The notes beneath the pieces were generated by a model. That model was given only the letters and a program-made list of their open reading frames with translations, was not told the origin of the DNA and did not search any database. A program made the position numbers and the translations under genes. From assembly GCA_963714455.1 (NCBI GenBank), contig CAVQON010000014.1:1-64000 (forward strand): a DNA stretch of 64,000 nt. Direction: 5' to 3'. This DNA comes from CAVQGZ01 sp963714455. Its GTDB lineage: Bacteria > Actinomycetota > Actinomycetes > Jiangellales > Jiangellaceae. Positions 21,177-28,808 of this stretch are shown here, in pieces. The first letter of the stretch is position 1; the number at the start of each line of letters is the position of its first letter.

Positions 21177-22391
21177 ATGAGCGACGTCCTCGACCCGCCG
21201 CGGCTGCGGCGTCCGGAGCGGGGACGGGTCATTGCCGGGGTCTGCGCCGGCCTGAGCACGCAGCTGCAGCTGCCGGTGTCGAGGGTGCGCGTGGTGATGG
21301 TGCTGCTCGCCCTGCTCGGCGGGCTCGGGGTGGTCCTGTACGCCGGCCTCTGGATCGTGGCCCCGGTGGGGGTGCCCGACCCGCCGCGCCCGCCGGGTCT
21401 TGAGTACGCCGCCCGGCACGGGATGCGCGACGAGCCCGTCCGCGACGCTCGCGGGGGCCCGCCGCCCGGACTTCTCGTCGCCCTCGCGCTGCTGGCGGTC
21501 GGCGTCGTGATGCTGGTGGACCGGCTCGTCCGCGTTCCCGGTGGGGCCGTATGGCCGCTCGCGGTCGTGGCCGTCGGTGCGGCGATCGTCTGGCGTCAGG
21601 CCGAGACGCGGGAGCAGTCGATGGCGGCCGTCGTGGCCCGGGTGGTCGCCGGCACGTCGCTGGTCGCACTGGGGCTGGTGCTGTTCTTGGCAGGTCAAGG
21701 GGAGCTCGGCGTGCTCATGGACGCCCTTGTCGCCGTCGCCGTCGTGCTCGCCGGGGTCGCCGTCGTGGTCGGGCCGTGGCTGCTGCGGCTGGTGCGCGAG
21801 CTTCAGACCGAGCGCGCCGAGCGGGTGCGCTCGCAGGAGCGTGCCGACATCTCCGCTCATCTGCACGACTCCGTGCTGCAGACCCTCGCGGTGATCCAGC
21901 GGCAGGCCGACGACCCCGATGCCGTGGCCAGGCTGGCCCGGTCTCAGGAACGTGACCTGCGCCGATGGATGTACGACGAGCCTGTGGCGAGCGCGGAGAC
22001 AGTGCGATCGGCCCTGGTCAAGGTGGCTGGCGACGTCGAGGACGCCTTCGGCACCCCGGTGGAGGTCGTCGTCGTGGGCGACGCCGAGCTCAGCGTCGGC
22101 GGCACGGCCGACGCCGTCGTGGCGGCCACCCGCGAGGCATTGACCAACGCGGCCAAGCACTCGTCCGCTGCCCGCATCGACCTGTACGCCGAGGTCGACG
22201 CCGACTCTCTCGAGGTGTTCGTGCGCGACCGGGGGGTCGGCTTCGACATGGCCCAGGTCGCCGCCGACCGACGGGGCGTGCGGGGGTCTATCGTCGAGCG
22301 CGTGGAGCGCCACGGCGGGTCGGCGACGGTCACGAGCACACCCGGGTCGGGAACCGAGGTCGCCCTTCGGGCGGAGGTGAGCGCCGAGTGA
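21177..22391 (+). CDS. PspC-domain histidine kinase
   Basis: A 404-residue kinase with an N-terminal PspC domain (about 10-65; GRVIAGVCAGLSTQLQLPVSRVRVV, VLYAGLWIVAP), four more membrane helices, and a DesK/NarX-type kinase core: phospho-His in ADISAHLHDSVLQTLAVIQRQ and a HATPase_c domain (ALTNAAKHSSA, VRDRGVGFD, GSATVTSTPGSGTEV). The start at ATG 21177 is the first that precedes PspC. Its stop overlaps the LuxR-type regulator start (GTGA). Signal is probably envelope stress, by analogy with LiaS and Psp systems. Confidence 0.92.
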   Translation: MSDVLDPPRLRRPERGRVIAGVCAGLSTQLQLPVSRVRVVMVLLALLGGLGVVLYAGLWIVAPVGVPDPPRPPGLEYAARHGMRDEPVRDARGGPPPGLLVALALLAVGVVMLVDRLVRVPGGAVWPLAVVAVGAAIVWRQAETREQSMAAVVARVVAGTSLVALGLVLFLAGQGELGVLMDALVAVAVVLAGVAVVVGPWLLRLVRELQTERAERVRSQERADISAHLHDSVLQTLAVIQRQADDPDAVARLARSQERDLRRWMYDEPVASAETVRSALVKVAGDVEDAFGTPVEVVVVGDAELSVGGTADAVVAATREALTNAAKHSSAARIDLYAEVDADSLEVFVRDRGVGFDMAQVAADRRGVRGSIVERVERHGGSATVTSTPGSGTEVALRAEVSAE

Positions 22392-23068
22392 GCCATTCGG
22401 GGATGCCGTCGACGGGCAGGCCGGCTCGGGTGCGGGTGGTCGTCGTGGACGACCATGCCGTCTTCCGCAGCGGGGTGAAGGCCGAGCTGGCCGGCGCCGT
22501 CGACGTGGTGGGTGAGGCGGCCGACGTGGCCGAGGCTGTCGCGGTGATCACCGCGCGGCAGCCTGACGTGGTGCTTCTCGACGTCCACCTGCCCGGCGGA
22601 GGTGGGGTCGAGGTGCTGCACAGCGTGCACTCCGCGCACCCCGACGTCCGATTTCTCGCGCTGTCGGTCTCCGATGCCGCAGACGACGTGGTCGGCGTCA
22701 TCCGCGGTGGCGCGCGCGGGTACGTCACCAAGACTGTGACCGGCGCCGAGCTCGTCGAGGCGATCACCCGCGTGGCGGCCGGGGACGCCGTCTTCTCGCC
22801 CAGGCTGGCCGGGTTCGTCCTGGACGCCTTCGCCGCCACGCCCGCCGCCATGCAGACGAGCGGTGATCCCGACCTCGACCGGCTGAGCCCGCGCGAGCGC
22901 GAGGTGCTGCGTCTCATCGCGCGCGGCTACACCTACCGCGAGGTCGCCCGTGAGCTGGTGCTGTCGGTGAAGACCATCGAGACGCACGTGTCGAGCGTGC
23001 TGCGCAAGCTTCAGCTGTCGAACCGCAACGAGCTGACCCGCTGGGCGACGGCACGGCGTCTGGTCTGA
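22388..23068 (+). CDS. NarL/LuxR-family response regulator
   Basis: Receiver domain (about 14-130; VVVVDDHAVFRSG, phospho-Asp in VVLLDVHLPGGGG, Lys in YVTKTV) and a LuxR-type helix-turn-helix (about 155-215; LSPREREVLRLIARGYTYREVARELVLSVKTIETHV). Partner of the PspC kinase by four-base overlap; ATG 22403 is a possible alternative start. It likely controls the divergent PspC/LiaF-like genes, but I could not identify its operator in 21003-21176. Confidence 0.93.
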   Translation: MSHSGMPSTGRPARVRVVVVDDHAVFRSGVKAELAGAVDVVGEAADVAEAVAVITARQPDVVLLDVHLPGGGGVEVLHSVHSAHPDVRFLALSVSDAADDVVGVIRGGARGYVTKTVTGAELVEAITRVAAGDAVFSPRLAGFVLDAFAATPAAMQTSGDPDLDRLSPREREVLRLIARGYTYREVARELVLSVKTIETHVSSVLRKLQLSNRNELTRWATARRLV

Positions 23069-23143
23069 CTCCGGCCTGTCGCGCGGGCATCGCCCCGTGC
23101 GCCACCTACCGTGATCGGGTTGCCCTCGAAAGGCCCCTCGCTC

Positions 23144-24322
23144 ATGACCTCTCGCCGCTCGTTGCTCGTCGCGCTGCTCGTGGCAGCCGCGGCGACGACG
23201 TCCGGGTGCTCGGTGACCGACACCATCACCGAGCGCCTGTCGCCGCAGACCGAGGTCGGCACACCCACGGTGACGATCGCCGTGCTGGCGCCGCTGTCGG
23301 GGGGCCAGACGCGCAGCGGCACGAACGTGGTCGAGTCGGTGAAGCAGGCGGTCGCCGACTCCGGGGGGGTGCCGGGGTGGGAGGTCGCCGTCCGCGAGTA
23401 CGACCTGAGCTCGGCCACGCTCGCGGACGACCTTGCCGAGATCGAGAAGGACGACACCACGGTGTCGGTGATCACGGGGTTCGGACCCGCGGACATCCGC
23501 ACCATCGTCCCGCAGCTGGACGACGCGGGGCTGAGCATGATCTCGCCCGCCGACAGCGATCCGCGCCATGTTCGCGGCGCCGACGCGACCAACCCGATTC
23601 GTCCGTGGTCGGGCTACATGACGGTGGCGGTCGACCCCACCCCGGAGGAGTCCGCACTGGCTGACCACCTGGTGCGGGTGCAGGGGGTCGACCGTGTGGT
23701 CGTCGTGGACGACGCCGCGTCGTCCGGCGACGCCCGGACCGATGCGGTGGCGACGGCGTTTCGTGAGCGGGGAGTGCTGGACGTGGACGTGGTGAGCTGG
23801 GACGGCTCGAAGACCTCGCGCCAGGTTCGCCGGACCATCCGTGGCCTGGACCCGGGCGACGCCCTGGTGGTCGACGGTTCCCCGGCCCTCGCTGCCAAGG
23901 CCGGCGCCGTGGCCGTCGACGGCGTCGTCCTGGCGCTGACGACCCTGCCCGACGACATGAGTGAGGACGAGACAGCCGGGCTTCAGGGTGTTCTTGCCCC
24001 CCAGCTGGGAGCCGACCCCGCTCGAGGCAGCGCAGAGCTGGCGGACTCGTTCGCGGCGTCCGACACGCCGTTCACGGTCGGTCCGTTCGGGCCGGCCGCC
24101 TACGACGGCACGAGGATGCTGGTCGACACCTACACGCGGTGCCTGCCTGATCCCACCCGCTCGACCAGCCCGTCCCGGTCTCAGTGCCGTATCGCGCTCG
24201 CCGGCGCGACCTGGACCGGACTCACCGGGCCGATCCAGTTCGACGAGTTCGGCGCCCGGCTGGGGCTGCTGCCCGCGGTTGTCAGCCTGGACGGCGAGTC
24301 GTGGGGTCAACCAGGCGGCTGA
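23144..24322 (+). CDS. type I periplasmic-binding-fold lipoprotein (LivK-like, orphan)
   Basis: 392 residues with a lipoprotein signal ending at the lipobox TTSGC (Cys about 23). The mature part resembles the Peripla_BP_6 family: VTIAVLAPLSGGQTRSGTNVVESVKQAV and VSVITGFGPADIRTIVPQLDDAGLSMISP. It is divergent from the second binding protein at 24490 and has no membrane partner beside it. ATG 23144 is chosen for AAAGG upstream and the clean signal peptide. It could bind a ligand for the liv transporter or for the adjacent two-component system; neither is shown. Confidence 0.8.
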   Translation: MTSRRSLLVALLVAAAATTSGCSVTDTITERLSPQTEVGTPTVTIAVLAPLSGGQTRSGTNVVESVKQAVADSGGVPGWEVAVREYDLSSATLADDLAEIEKDDTTVSVITGFGPADIRTIVPQLDDAGLSMISPADSDPRHVRGADATNPIRPWSGYMTVAVDPTPEESALADHLVRVQGVDRVVVVDDAASSGDARTDAVATAFRERGVLDVDVVSWDGSKTSRQVRRTIRGLDPGDALVVDGSPALAAKAGAVAVDGVVLALTTLPDDMSEDETAGLQGVLAPQLGADPARGSAELADSFAASDTPFTVGPFGPAAYDGTRMLVDTYTRCLPDPTRSTSPSRSQCRIALAGATWTGLTGPIQFDEFGARLGLLPAVVSLDGESWGQPGG

Positions 24323-24404
24323 TCGCCCCATTCGGCTGATTCGGCCCGTCAGATGGCATGGGCGTTACGAACATGTCACAAGTAGTCGCCACCATGCTCT
24401 GGAG

Positions 24405-24435
24405 TTGTGCGATCGCCTGACACGGCGGCTATTGT
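24405..24435 (+). promoter_or_regulatory. probable promoter of the LivK-like gene
   Basis: TTGTGC (24405-24410) and TATTGT (24430-24435) with a 19-base spacer, followed by a leader of about 45 bases and the strong site AAGGAG before ATG 24490. The rest of the 167-base gap holds nothing else I can name. Confidence 0.4.
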
Positions 24436-24489
24436 CCGCTAACCGATGATGCCTGATTCGGGCATTCGACACGAACAAGGAGTTACTCA

Positions 24490-25776
24490 ATGGCTCGTAG
24501 TTCCACGCTGTGGCGCTCCCTCGCCATCGGCGGCTCGCTCGCCCTCGTCCTGACCGCCTGCGGCGGCGACGACGGCGACACAGCCACCGAGACCCCCGAG
24601 GCAACCGAAGCGATGACCGACGACGCTGCGGCCGCCGGCGAGGGTGACGGCACGCTCACCGTCGGCACGCTGCTGCCCGAGACCGGCTCTCTCGCGTTCC
24701 TCGGGCCCCCCGAGTTCGCGGGTGTGACGCTCGCCGTCCAGGAGATCAACGAGGCCGGCGGCGTGCTCGGCAGCGACGTCGTGCAGATCGACAGCGACTC
24801 CGGCGACACCTCGTCCAACATCGCCCAGCAGTCGGTCGACACCCTGCTGAGCCAGGACGTGGACGCCATCGTCGGCGCTGCTTCGTCCTCGGTCTCGCTG
24901 TCGGTGATCGACAAGATCATCGGCGCCTCGGTGGTGCAGATCAGCCCGGCCAACACCTCGACGGCGTTCACCGACTACGACGACAACGGCTTCTACTTCC
25001 GCACCGCTCCCTCCGACGTGCTGCAGGGCCGCGTGCTGGGCGACACCGTGCTGGCCGACGGTCACGCCAACATCGCCATCCTGGCCCTTCAGGACGCCTA
25101 CGGCGAGACGCTGGCCGAGCAGGCCACCACCGCCATCCAGGATGGCGGCGGCACCGTCGTCTACACGGAGTTCTACGACCCGAAGGCCACGGACTTCTCC
25201 GCGGTGCTGGACGAGGCGAGCTCCACCAACCCCGACGCGGTGATCCTCATCGGGTTCGACGAGACCAAGACGATCATCCCGCAGGCCGCGTCGCGAAACT
25301 TCGGCCCGCAGGACGTCCCGTACTTCTTCGTCGACGGCAACCTGGCCAACTACAGCGAGGACTTCGACGAGGGGACGCTGACCGGCACCAAGGGCACCCT
25401 GCCCGGCGCCGAGGCCACCGACGAGTTCCGCGACCGCCTGCAGGAGGCCTACGGTCCGCTGACCGAGTTCGCGTACTCGGGCGAGTCCTACGACGCCACG
25501 ATCCTGCTGGCGCTGGCTGCCATCGCAGCCGGCGACGACTCGGGTACGGCCATCGCCTCCCAGATGCAGGCCGTGTCGACCGAGGGCACCGTCTGCACGG
25601 AGTTCGCCGAGTGTGTCGCCCTGCTCGAAGAGGGCGAGGACATCGACTACGACGGTGTCTCCGGCAAGGTCGAGTTCGACGAGAACGGCGACCCGACCTC
25701 GGCGAGCATCGGCATCTACGAGTACATCGAGGACAACAGCTTCAACGCTGTGGAGTTCGTCGAGGGCAACATCTGA
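24490..25776 (+). CDS. livK: branched-chain amino acid ABC transporter substrate-binding lipoprotein
   Basis: 428 residues: lipoprotein signal with lipobox LTACG (Cys about 24), an acidic/Thr linker, and a full Peripla_BP_6 domain (LTVGTLLPETGSLAFLGPPEF; AVQEINEAGGVLG; VDAIVGAASSSVSLSV). Very strong ribosome binding site AAGGAG. The transporter genes livHMGF lie just downstream on the other strand and converge on it, so the receptor is transcribed separately from its likely partners. Ligand is probably a branched-chain amino acid or related solute, by family. Confidence 0.9.
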   Translation: MARSSTLWRSLAIGGSLALVLTACGGDDGDTATETPEATEAMTDDAAAAGEGDGTLTVGTLLPETGSLAFLGPPEFAGVTLAVQEINEAGGVLGSDVVQIDSDSGDTSSNIAQQSVDTLLSQDVDAIVGAASSSVSLSVIDKIIGASVVQISPANTSTAFTDYDDNGFYFRTAPSDVLQGRVLGDTVLADGHANIAILALQDAYGETLAEQATTAIQDGGGTVVYTEFYDPKATDFSAVLDEASSTNPDAVILIGFDETKTIIPQAASRNFGPQDVPYFFVDGNLANYSEDFDEGTLTGTKGTLPGAEATDEFRDRLQEAYGPLTEFAYSGESYDATILLALAAIAAGDDSGTAIASQMQAVSTEGTVCTEFAECVALLEEGEDIDYDGVSGKVEFDENGDPTSASIGIYEYIEDNSFNAVEFVEGNI

Positions 25777-25801
25777 TCACCCGCACCACCTGACGTAGGG
25801 C

Positions 25802-25833
25802 GTTGGGCCCGTCCCCTCGGGGGCGGGCCCAAC
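25802..25833 (+). terminator. hairpin terminator after livK
   Basis: GTTGGGCCCGTCCCC (25802-25816) pairs with 25819-25833 along 15 bp with one G-U pair and a minimal loop. It lies 26 bases after the livK stop. No T-tract, as is common in actinomycetes. Confidence 0.8.
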
Positions 25834-25875
25834 CCACGTCCCCCCCGCCCGAAACGATCACGTGACGGCGGAAGT

Positions 25876-25915
25876 TTGGGGGTTCACACGGCAGATCTGC
25901 CGCGTGAACCCCCAA
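25876..25915. terminator. 40-bp near-perfect palindrome between convergent genes
   Basis: TTGGGGGTTCACACGGCAGA (25876-25895) is matched at 19 of 20 positions by its inverted copy at 25896-25915 with no spacer. Lying between livK (+) and livF (-), it would act as a terminator for either strand, most plausibly livF. Its length and lack of a loop are unusual for a simple terminator. Confidence 0.7.
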
Positions 25916-25933
25916 CCTGCCTTGGAAAGCACC

Positions 25934-25991
25934 GCGCGGAGCGTGGCCGGACGCGCGGAGTGTGGCCGGACGCGCGCAGGGCCGGCCGGAC
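25934..25991. repeat. three tandem copies of a 19-20 bp repeat
   Basis: Units at 25934-25952, 25953-25971 and 25972-25991; the first two differ at one base (GCGCGGAGYGTGGCCGGAC), the third is degenerate. They lie between the palindrome and the livF stop. No coding function is supported here; I treat a possible short plus-strand frame across the block as chance. Confidence 0.75.
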
Positions 25992-26046
25992 GCGCCGGGG
26001 CACAGCGGCGGACGGCGCGGACGGCGCGGGCGAGCGGCGAGGGCCG

Positions 26047-26832
26047 CTACTTCGCCAGGGTGCCCAGGTACAGGGCGATCACCTTCGGGTCGTTGAGCAG
26101 GTCACGCCCGCTGCCGGTGTACGCGTTCGAGCCGGAGTCGAGCACGTAGCCACGGTCACAGATCTGCAGGCAGCGCCGGGCGTTCTGCTCCACCATGATC
26201 ACTGAGACGCCCGCCTTGTTGATCTCGCGGGTGCGGATGAAGACCTCGTCCTGCAGCACGGGGGACAGCCCCGCGGACGGCTCGTCGAGCAGGATCACCG
26301 ACGGGTTCATCATGAGCGCCCGACCCATGGCGACCATCTGCCGCTCGCCGCCGGACAGCGAGCCGGCCCGCTGCTTGCGCCGGTCGCCCAGCACGGGAAA
26401 CAGGTCGGTGACGAACGCGAACCGCTCGGCGAACGTCTTGGGGGCCTGGTAGACCCCCATCTGCAGGTTCTCCTCGATCGTGAGGCTGGGGAACACGTTG
26501 TTGGTCTGCGGGACGTAGCCGACGCCCGCGGTCACCAGCTTGTTGGGCTTGGCGTTGGTGATGTCCTGCCCGTCCAGCGTGACCGTGCCCGAGCGCACCT
26601 GCACGAGGCCGAAGATGGCTTTGACCAGGGTGGACTTGCCGGCCCCGTTCGGGCCGATGATGCCCACGATCTCGCCTTGACGGCAGTAGAGGTCACAGTC
26701 GGTCAGGATGTTGATGCCGGGCAGGTACCCGGCCACGACGTTGTCGACGCGCACCAGCGCGCCCTCGGCCTCGGCCTGGTGCGTGCTGTGGTCGGTGGCT
26801 GCTGCGCCGCCGGTCTCGCCGTTGGTGCTCAC
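26047..26832 (-). CDS. livF: branched-chain amino acid ABC transporter ATPase LivF
   Basis: 261 residues: Walker A GPNGAGKST, Q loop in VGYVPQTNN, signature LSGGERQMVAMGRAL, Walker B VILLDEPSAGLSP, switch His replaced by Gln in IMVEQNAR, which is normal for LivF. GTG 26832 overlaps the livG stop (GTGA). Powers import together with LivG on the cytoplasmic face. Last gene of the livHMGF operon. Confidence 0.95.
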   Translation of the reverse strand: MSTNGETGGAAATDHSTHQAEAEGALVRVDNVVAGYLPGINILTDCDLYCRQGEIVGIIGPNGAGKSTLVKAIFGLVQVRSGTVTLDGQDITNAKPNKLVTAGVGYVPQTNNVFPSLTIEENLQMGVYQAPKTFAERFAFVTDLFPVLGDRRKQRAGSLSGGERQMVAMGRALMMNPSVILLDEPSAGLSPVLQDEVFIRTREINKAGVSVIMVEQNARRCLQICDRGYVLDSGSNAYTGSGRDLLNDPKVIALYLGTLAK

Positions 26833-27818
26833 CGCTCGTGCTCCTCGCGGGGGTGGGTGGCCAGCTCGGCGGCCTCTTCGAGGTCGAGCTCGTGGACGTC
26901 CATCGCCGACAGGTCGGTGTCGTGGTGTGCGCCGAGGTAGGCGTCGATCACCCGGTCGTCGGCCATCACCGACAGCGGTGGCCCCTCGGCGATGATCTGC
27001 CCCTGAGCCATGACGACGACCCAGTCGGCGACATCGCGCACCATGTCCATGTCGTGCTCGACGAACAGCACGGTCATGCCCCGGTCGCGCAGCGCCTTGA
27101 CGTGCCCGAGCAGCGACTGCTTGAGGGCCGGGTTCACCCCCGCCATCGGCTCGTCGAGCATCACCATCTCGGGCTGCACCATGAGCGCACGGGCCATCTC
27201 CAGCAGCTTGCGCTGCCCGCCGGAGAGGCTGCCGGCGAAGTCCTCGCGCTTGGTGTCGAGCTTGAAGTACTCGAGCAGCTCGTCGGCGCGCTCGGTGATC
27301 TCCTTCTCCTGGCCGCGCCACAGGAACGGCAGCAGCGCCTTGAAGACGTTCTCGCCCGACTGGTCGGTCGCACCGAGGCGCATGTTCTCCACGACCGTGA
27401 GCCGCGACAGCGCCTTGGTGAGCTGGAACGTGCGCACCATGCCTTCGTGGGCGATCCGGTGCGCACGCACCTTGCGCAGCGACGAACCGTTGAAGTGCCA
27501 GTCACCCTTGTCGGCGGAGTCGAATCCGGTGAGCAGGTTGAAGAACGTCGTCTTGCCGGCGCCGTTGGGGCCGATCAGCGCGGTGATGGAGCCGCGCTGC
27601 ACCTCGACGTGCTCGACGTCCACGGCGACGAGGCCGCCGAACTGCCGGCGGACGTGATCGGCGGTCAGGATGGGGTCGGGCTTGCGCGACCCCGGCTCGT
27701 GCTCCACGGTCGCCAGCGCGGCGAGCGCCTTGGCCTTCAGCTCGGAGTCGACGGGCGGGACGGCGCTCCCCGGGCCTGCCTCGGGGCCGGTGTCTGCGGT
27801 GTTCTCAGCGGGCGTCAA
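26829..27818 (-). CDS. livG: branched-chain amino acid ABC transporter ATPase LivG
   Basis: 329 residues, longer than the usual LivG of about 255 because of an N-terminal extension (about 1-48) and an acidic C-terminal tail (DLSAMDVHELDLEEAAELA). Walker A GPNGAGKTT, signature LSGGQRKLLEMARAL, Walker B MVMLDEPMAGVNP and LFVEHDMD. The TTG start is supported by AAGGAGC six bases upstream and overlaps the end of livM by 14 bases. Function of the two extensions is unknown. Confidence 0.93.
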   Translation of the reverse strand: MTPAENTADTGPEAGPGSAVPPVDSELKAKALAALATVEHEPGSRKPDPILTADHVRRQFGGLVAVDVEHVEVQRGSITALIGPNGAGKTTFFNLLTGFDSADKGDWHFNGSSLRKVRAHRIAHEGMVRTFQLTKALSRLTVVENMRLGATDQSGENVFKALLPFLWRGQEKEITERADELLEYFKLDTKREDFAGSLSGGQRKLLEMARALMVQPEMVMLDEPMAGVNPALKQSLLGHVKALRDRGMTVLFVEHDMDMVRDVADWVVVMAQGQIIAEGPPLSVMADDRVIDAYLGAHHDTDLSAMDVHELDLEEAAELATHPREEHER

Positions 27819-28794
27819 GAGCGAGCTCCTTCCGGTCCCCGAGGATGCCTTGCGGTCTGAAGATCATCAACAGCATGAGGGCCAGCCCGACGATCATGAA
27901 ACGCACGGCACCTGCGTCGGTGGAGCCAAGCAGCCACTCCGGGATGTCGTAGGTCACCTGCGCCCCACGGAGAACGCCGTCGGACAGCGACAGCAGCCCC
28001 CAGAAGATGGCGGCGCCGAGGATGGGTCCGAGGACGCGCGCGGCGCCACCGAGAATCAGGATCGTGTAGGCGAAGAAGGTGAAGTCGGGGCTGGTGAAGT
28101 CCGGTTGGACAGCCGCCTGCGACAGCGCGTACATGAAGCCGCCGAGCGCCCCGATGAGACCGCCGATGAGCAGCGCCTGCAGCTTGTAGGAGTAGACGTT
28201 CTTGCCGAGGCTGCGCACGGCGTCCTCGTCCTCGCGGATGCCCTTCAGCACGCGACCCCAGGGGCTGCGCATGAGCATCCACACGAGCAGGCTGGCGAGG
28301 ATGATCAGGGTCCAGCCGACGGTGATGGCCCAGCTCTGGCGGGCGCTGAATGAGATCGGTCCGAAGTCGATGCCGGCTGAGTACACGTTGAGCCGGTAGA
28401 AGCCCCCGGCAAAGCCTTGCAGCCCGTCCGAGCCACCGAAGGTGTCGCGCAGCGTCACCGAGCGGAACGTCAGCCGCACGATCTCCGCAGATGCCAGCGT
28501 GACGATCGCCAAGTAGTCAGCACGTAGTCGAAGCGTCGGTATGCCCAGTAACAGGGCCAGCACCATCACCGCGACGAGCCCGACGCTGATGCCGAGCCAG
28601 AACGACAGGCCGAAGGTGGCCACCATGGTCGCGAGGCCATATGCGGCCACGGCGACGAACGCGGCCTGGCCGAAGTTGAGCAGGCCGGCGTAACCGAAGT
28701 GGACGTTCAGCCCGATCGCGGCGAGGCAGTAGATCACCATGTCGGCACCGATGGCCGCCTCGAGGGCGTTGCTGCCGATGAGTCCCCAGTCCAT
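27805..28794 (-). CDS. livM: branched-chain amino acid ABC transporter permease LivM
   Basis: 329 residues with 8-10 membrane helices. Family signatures are YAGLLNFGQAAFVAVAAYG near the N-terminus, the ATPase-contact EAA-like loop GRVLKGIREDEDAVRSLGKN, and ILGGAARVLGPILGAAIFWG. A GGGGAGG site precedes the ATG. It pairs with LivH to form the channel. Gene order livH-livM-livG-livF is the standard one. Confidence 0.95.
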   Translation of the reverse strand: MDWGLIGSNALEAAIGADMVIYCLAAIGLNVHFGYAGLLNFGQAAFVAVAAYGLATMVATFGLSFWLGISVGLVAVMVLALLLGIPTLRLRADYLAIVTLASAEIVRLTFRSVTLRDTFGGSDGLQGFAGGFYRLNVYSAGIDFGPISFSARQSWAITVGWTLIILASLLVWMLMRSPWGRVLKGIREDEDAVRSLGKNVYSYKLQALLIGGLIGALGGFMYALSQAAVQPDFTSPDFTFFAYTILILGGAARVLGPILGAAIFWGLLSLSDGVLRGAQVTYDIPEWLLGSTDAGAVRFMIVGLALMLLMIFRPQGILGDRKELALDAR

Positions 28795-28808
28795 GTCTGT
28801 GCCTCCCC

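Noticed and set aside
25862..26149. 95-residue plus-strand frame after livK
   Set aside because: It starts inside the palindrome, runs through tandem repeats and into the antisense of livF.
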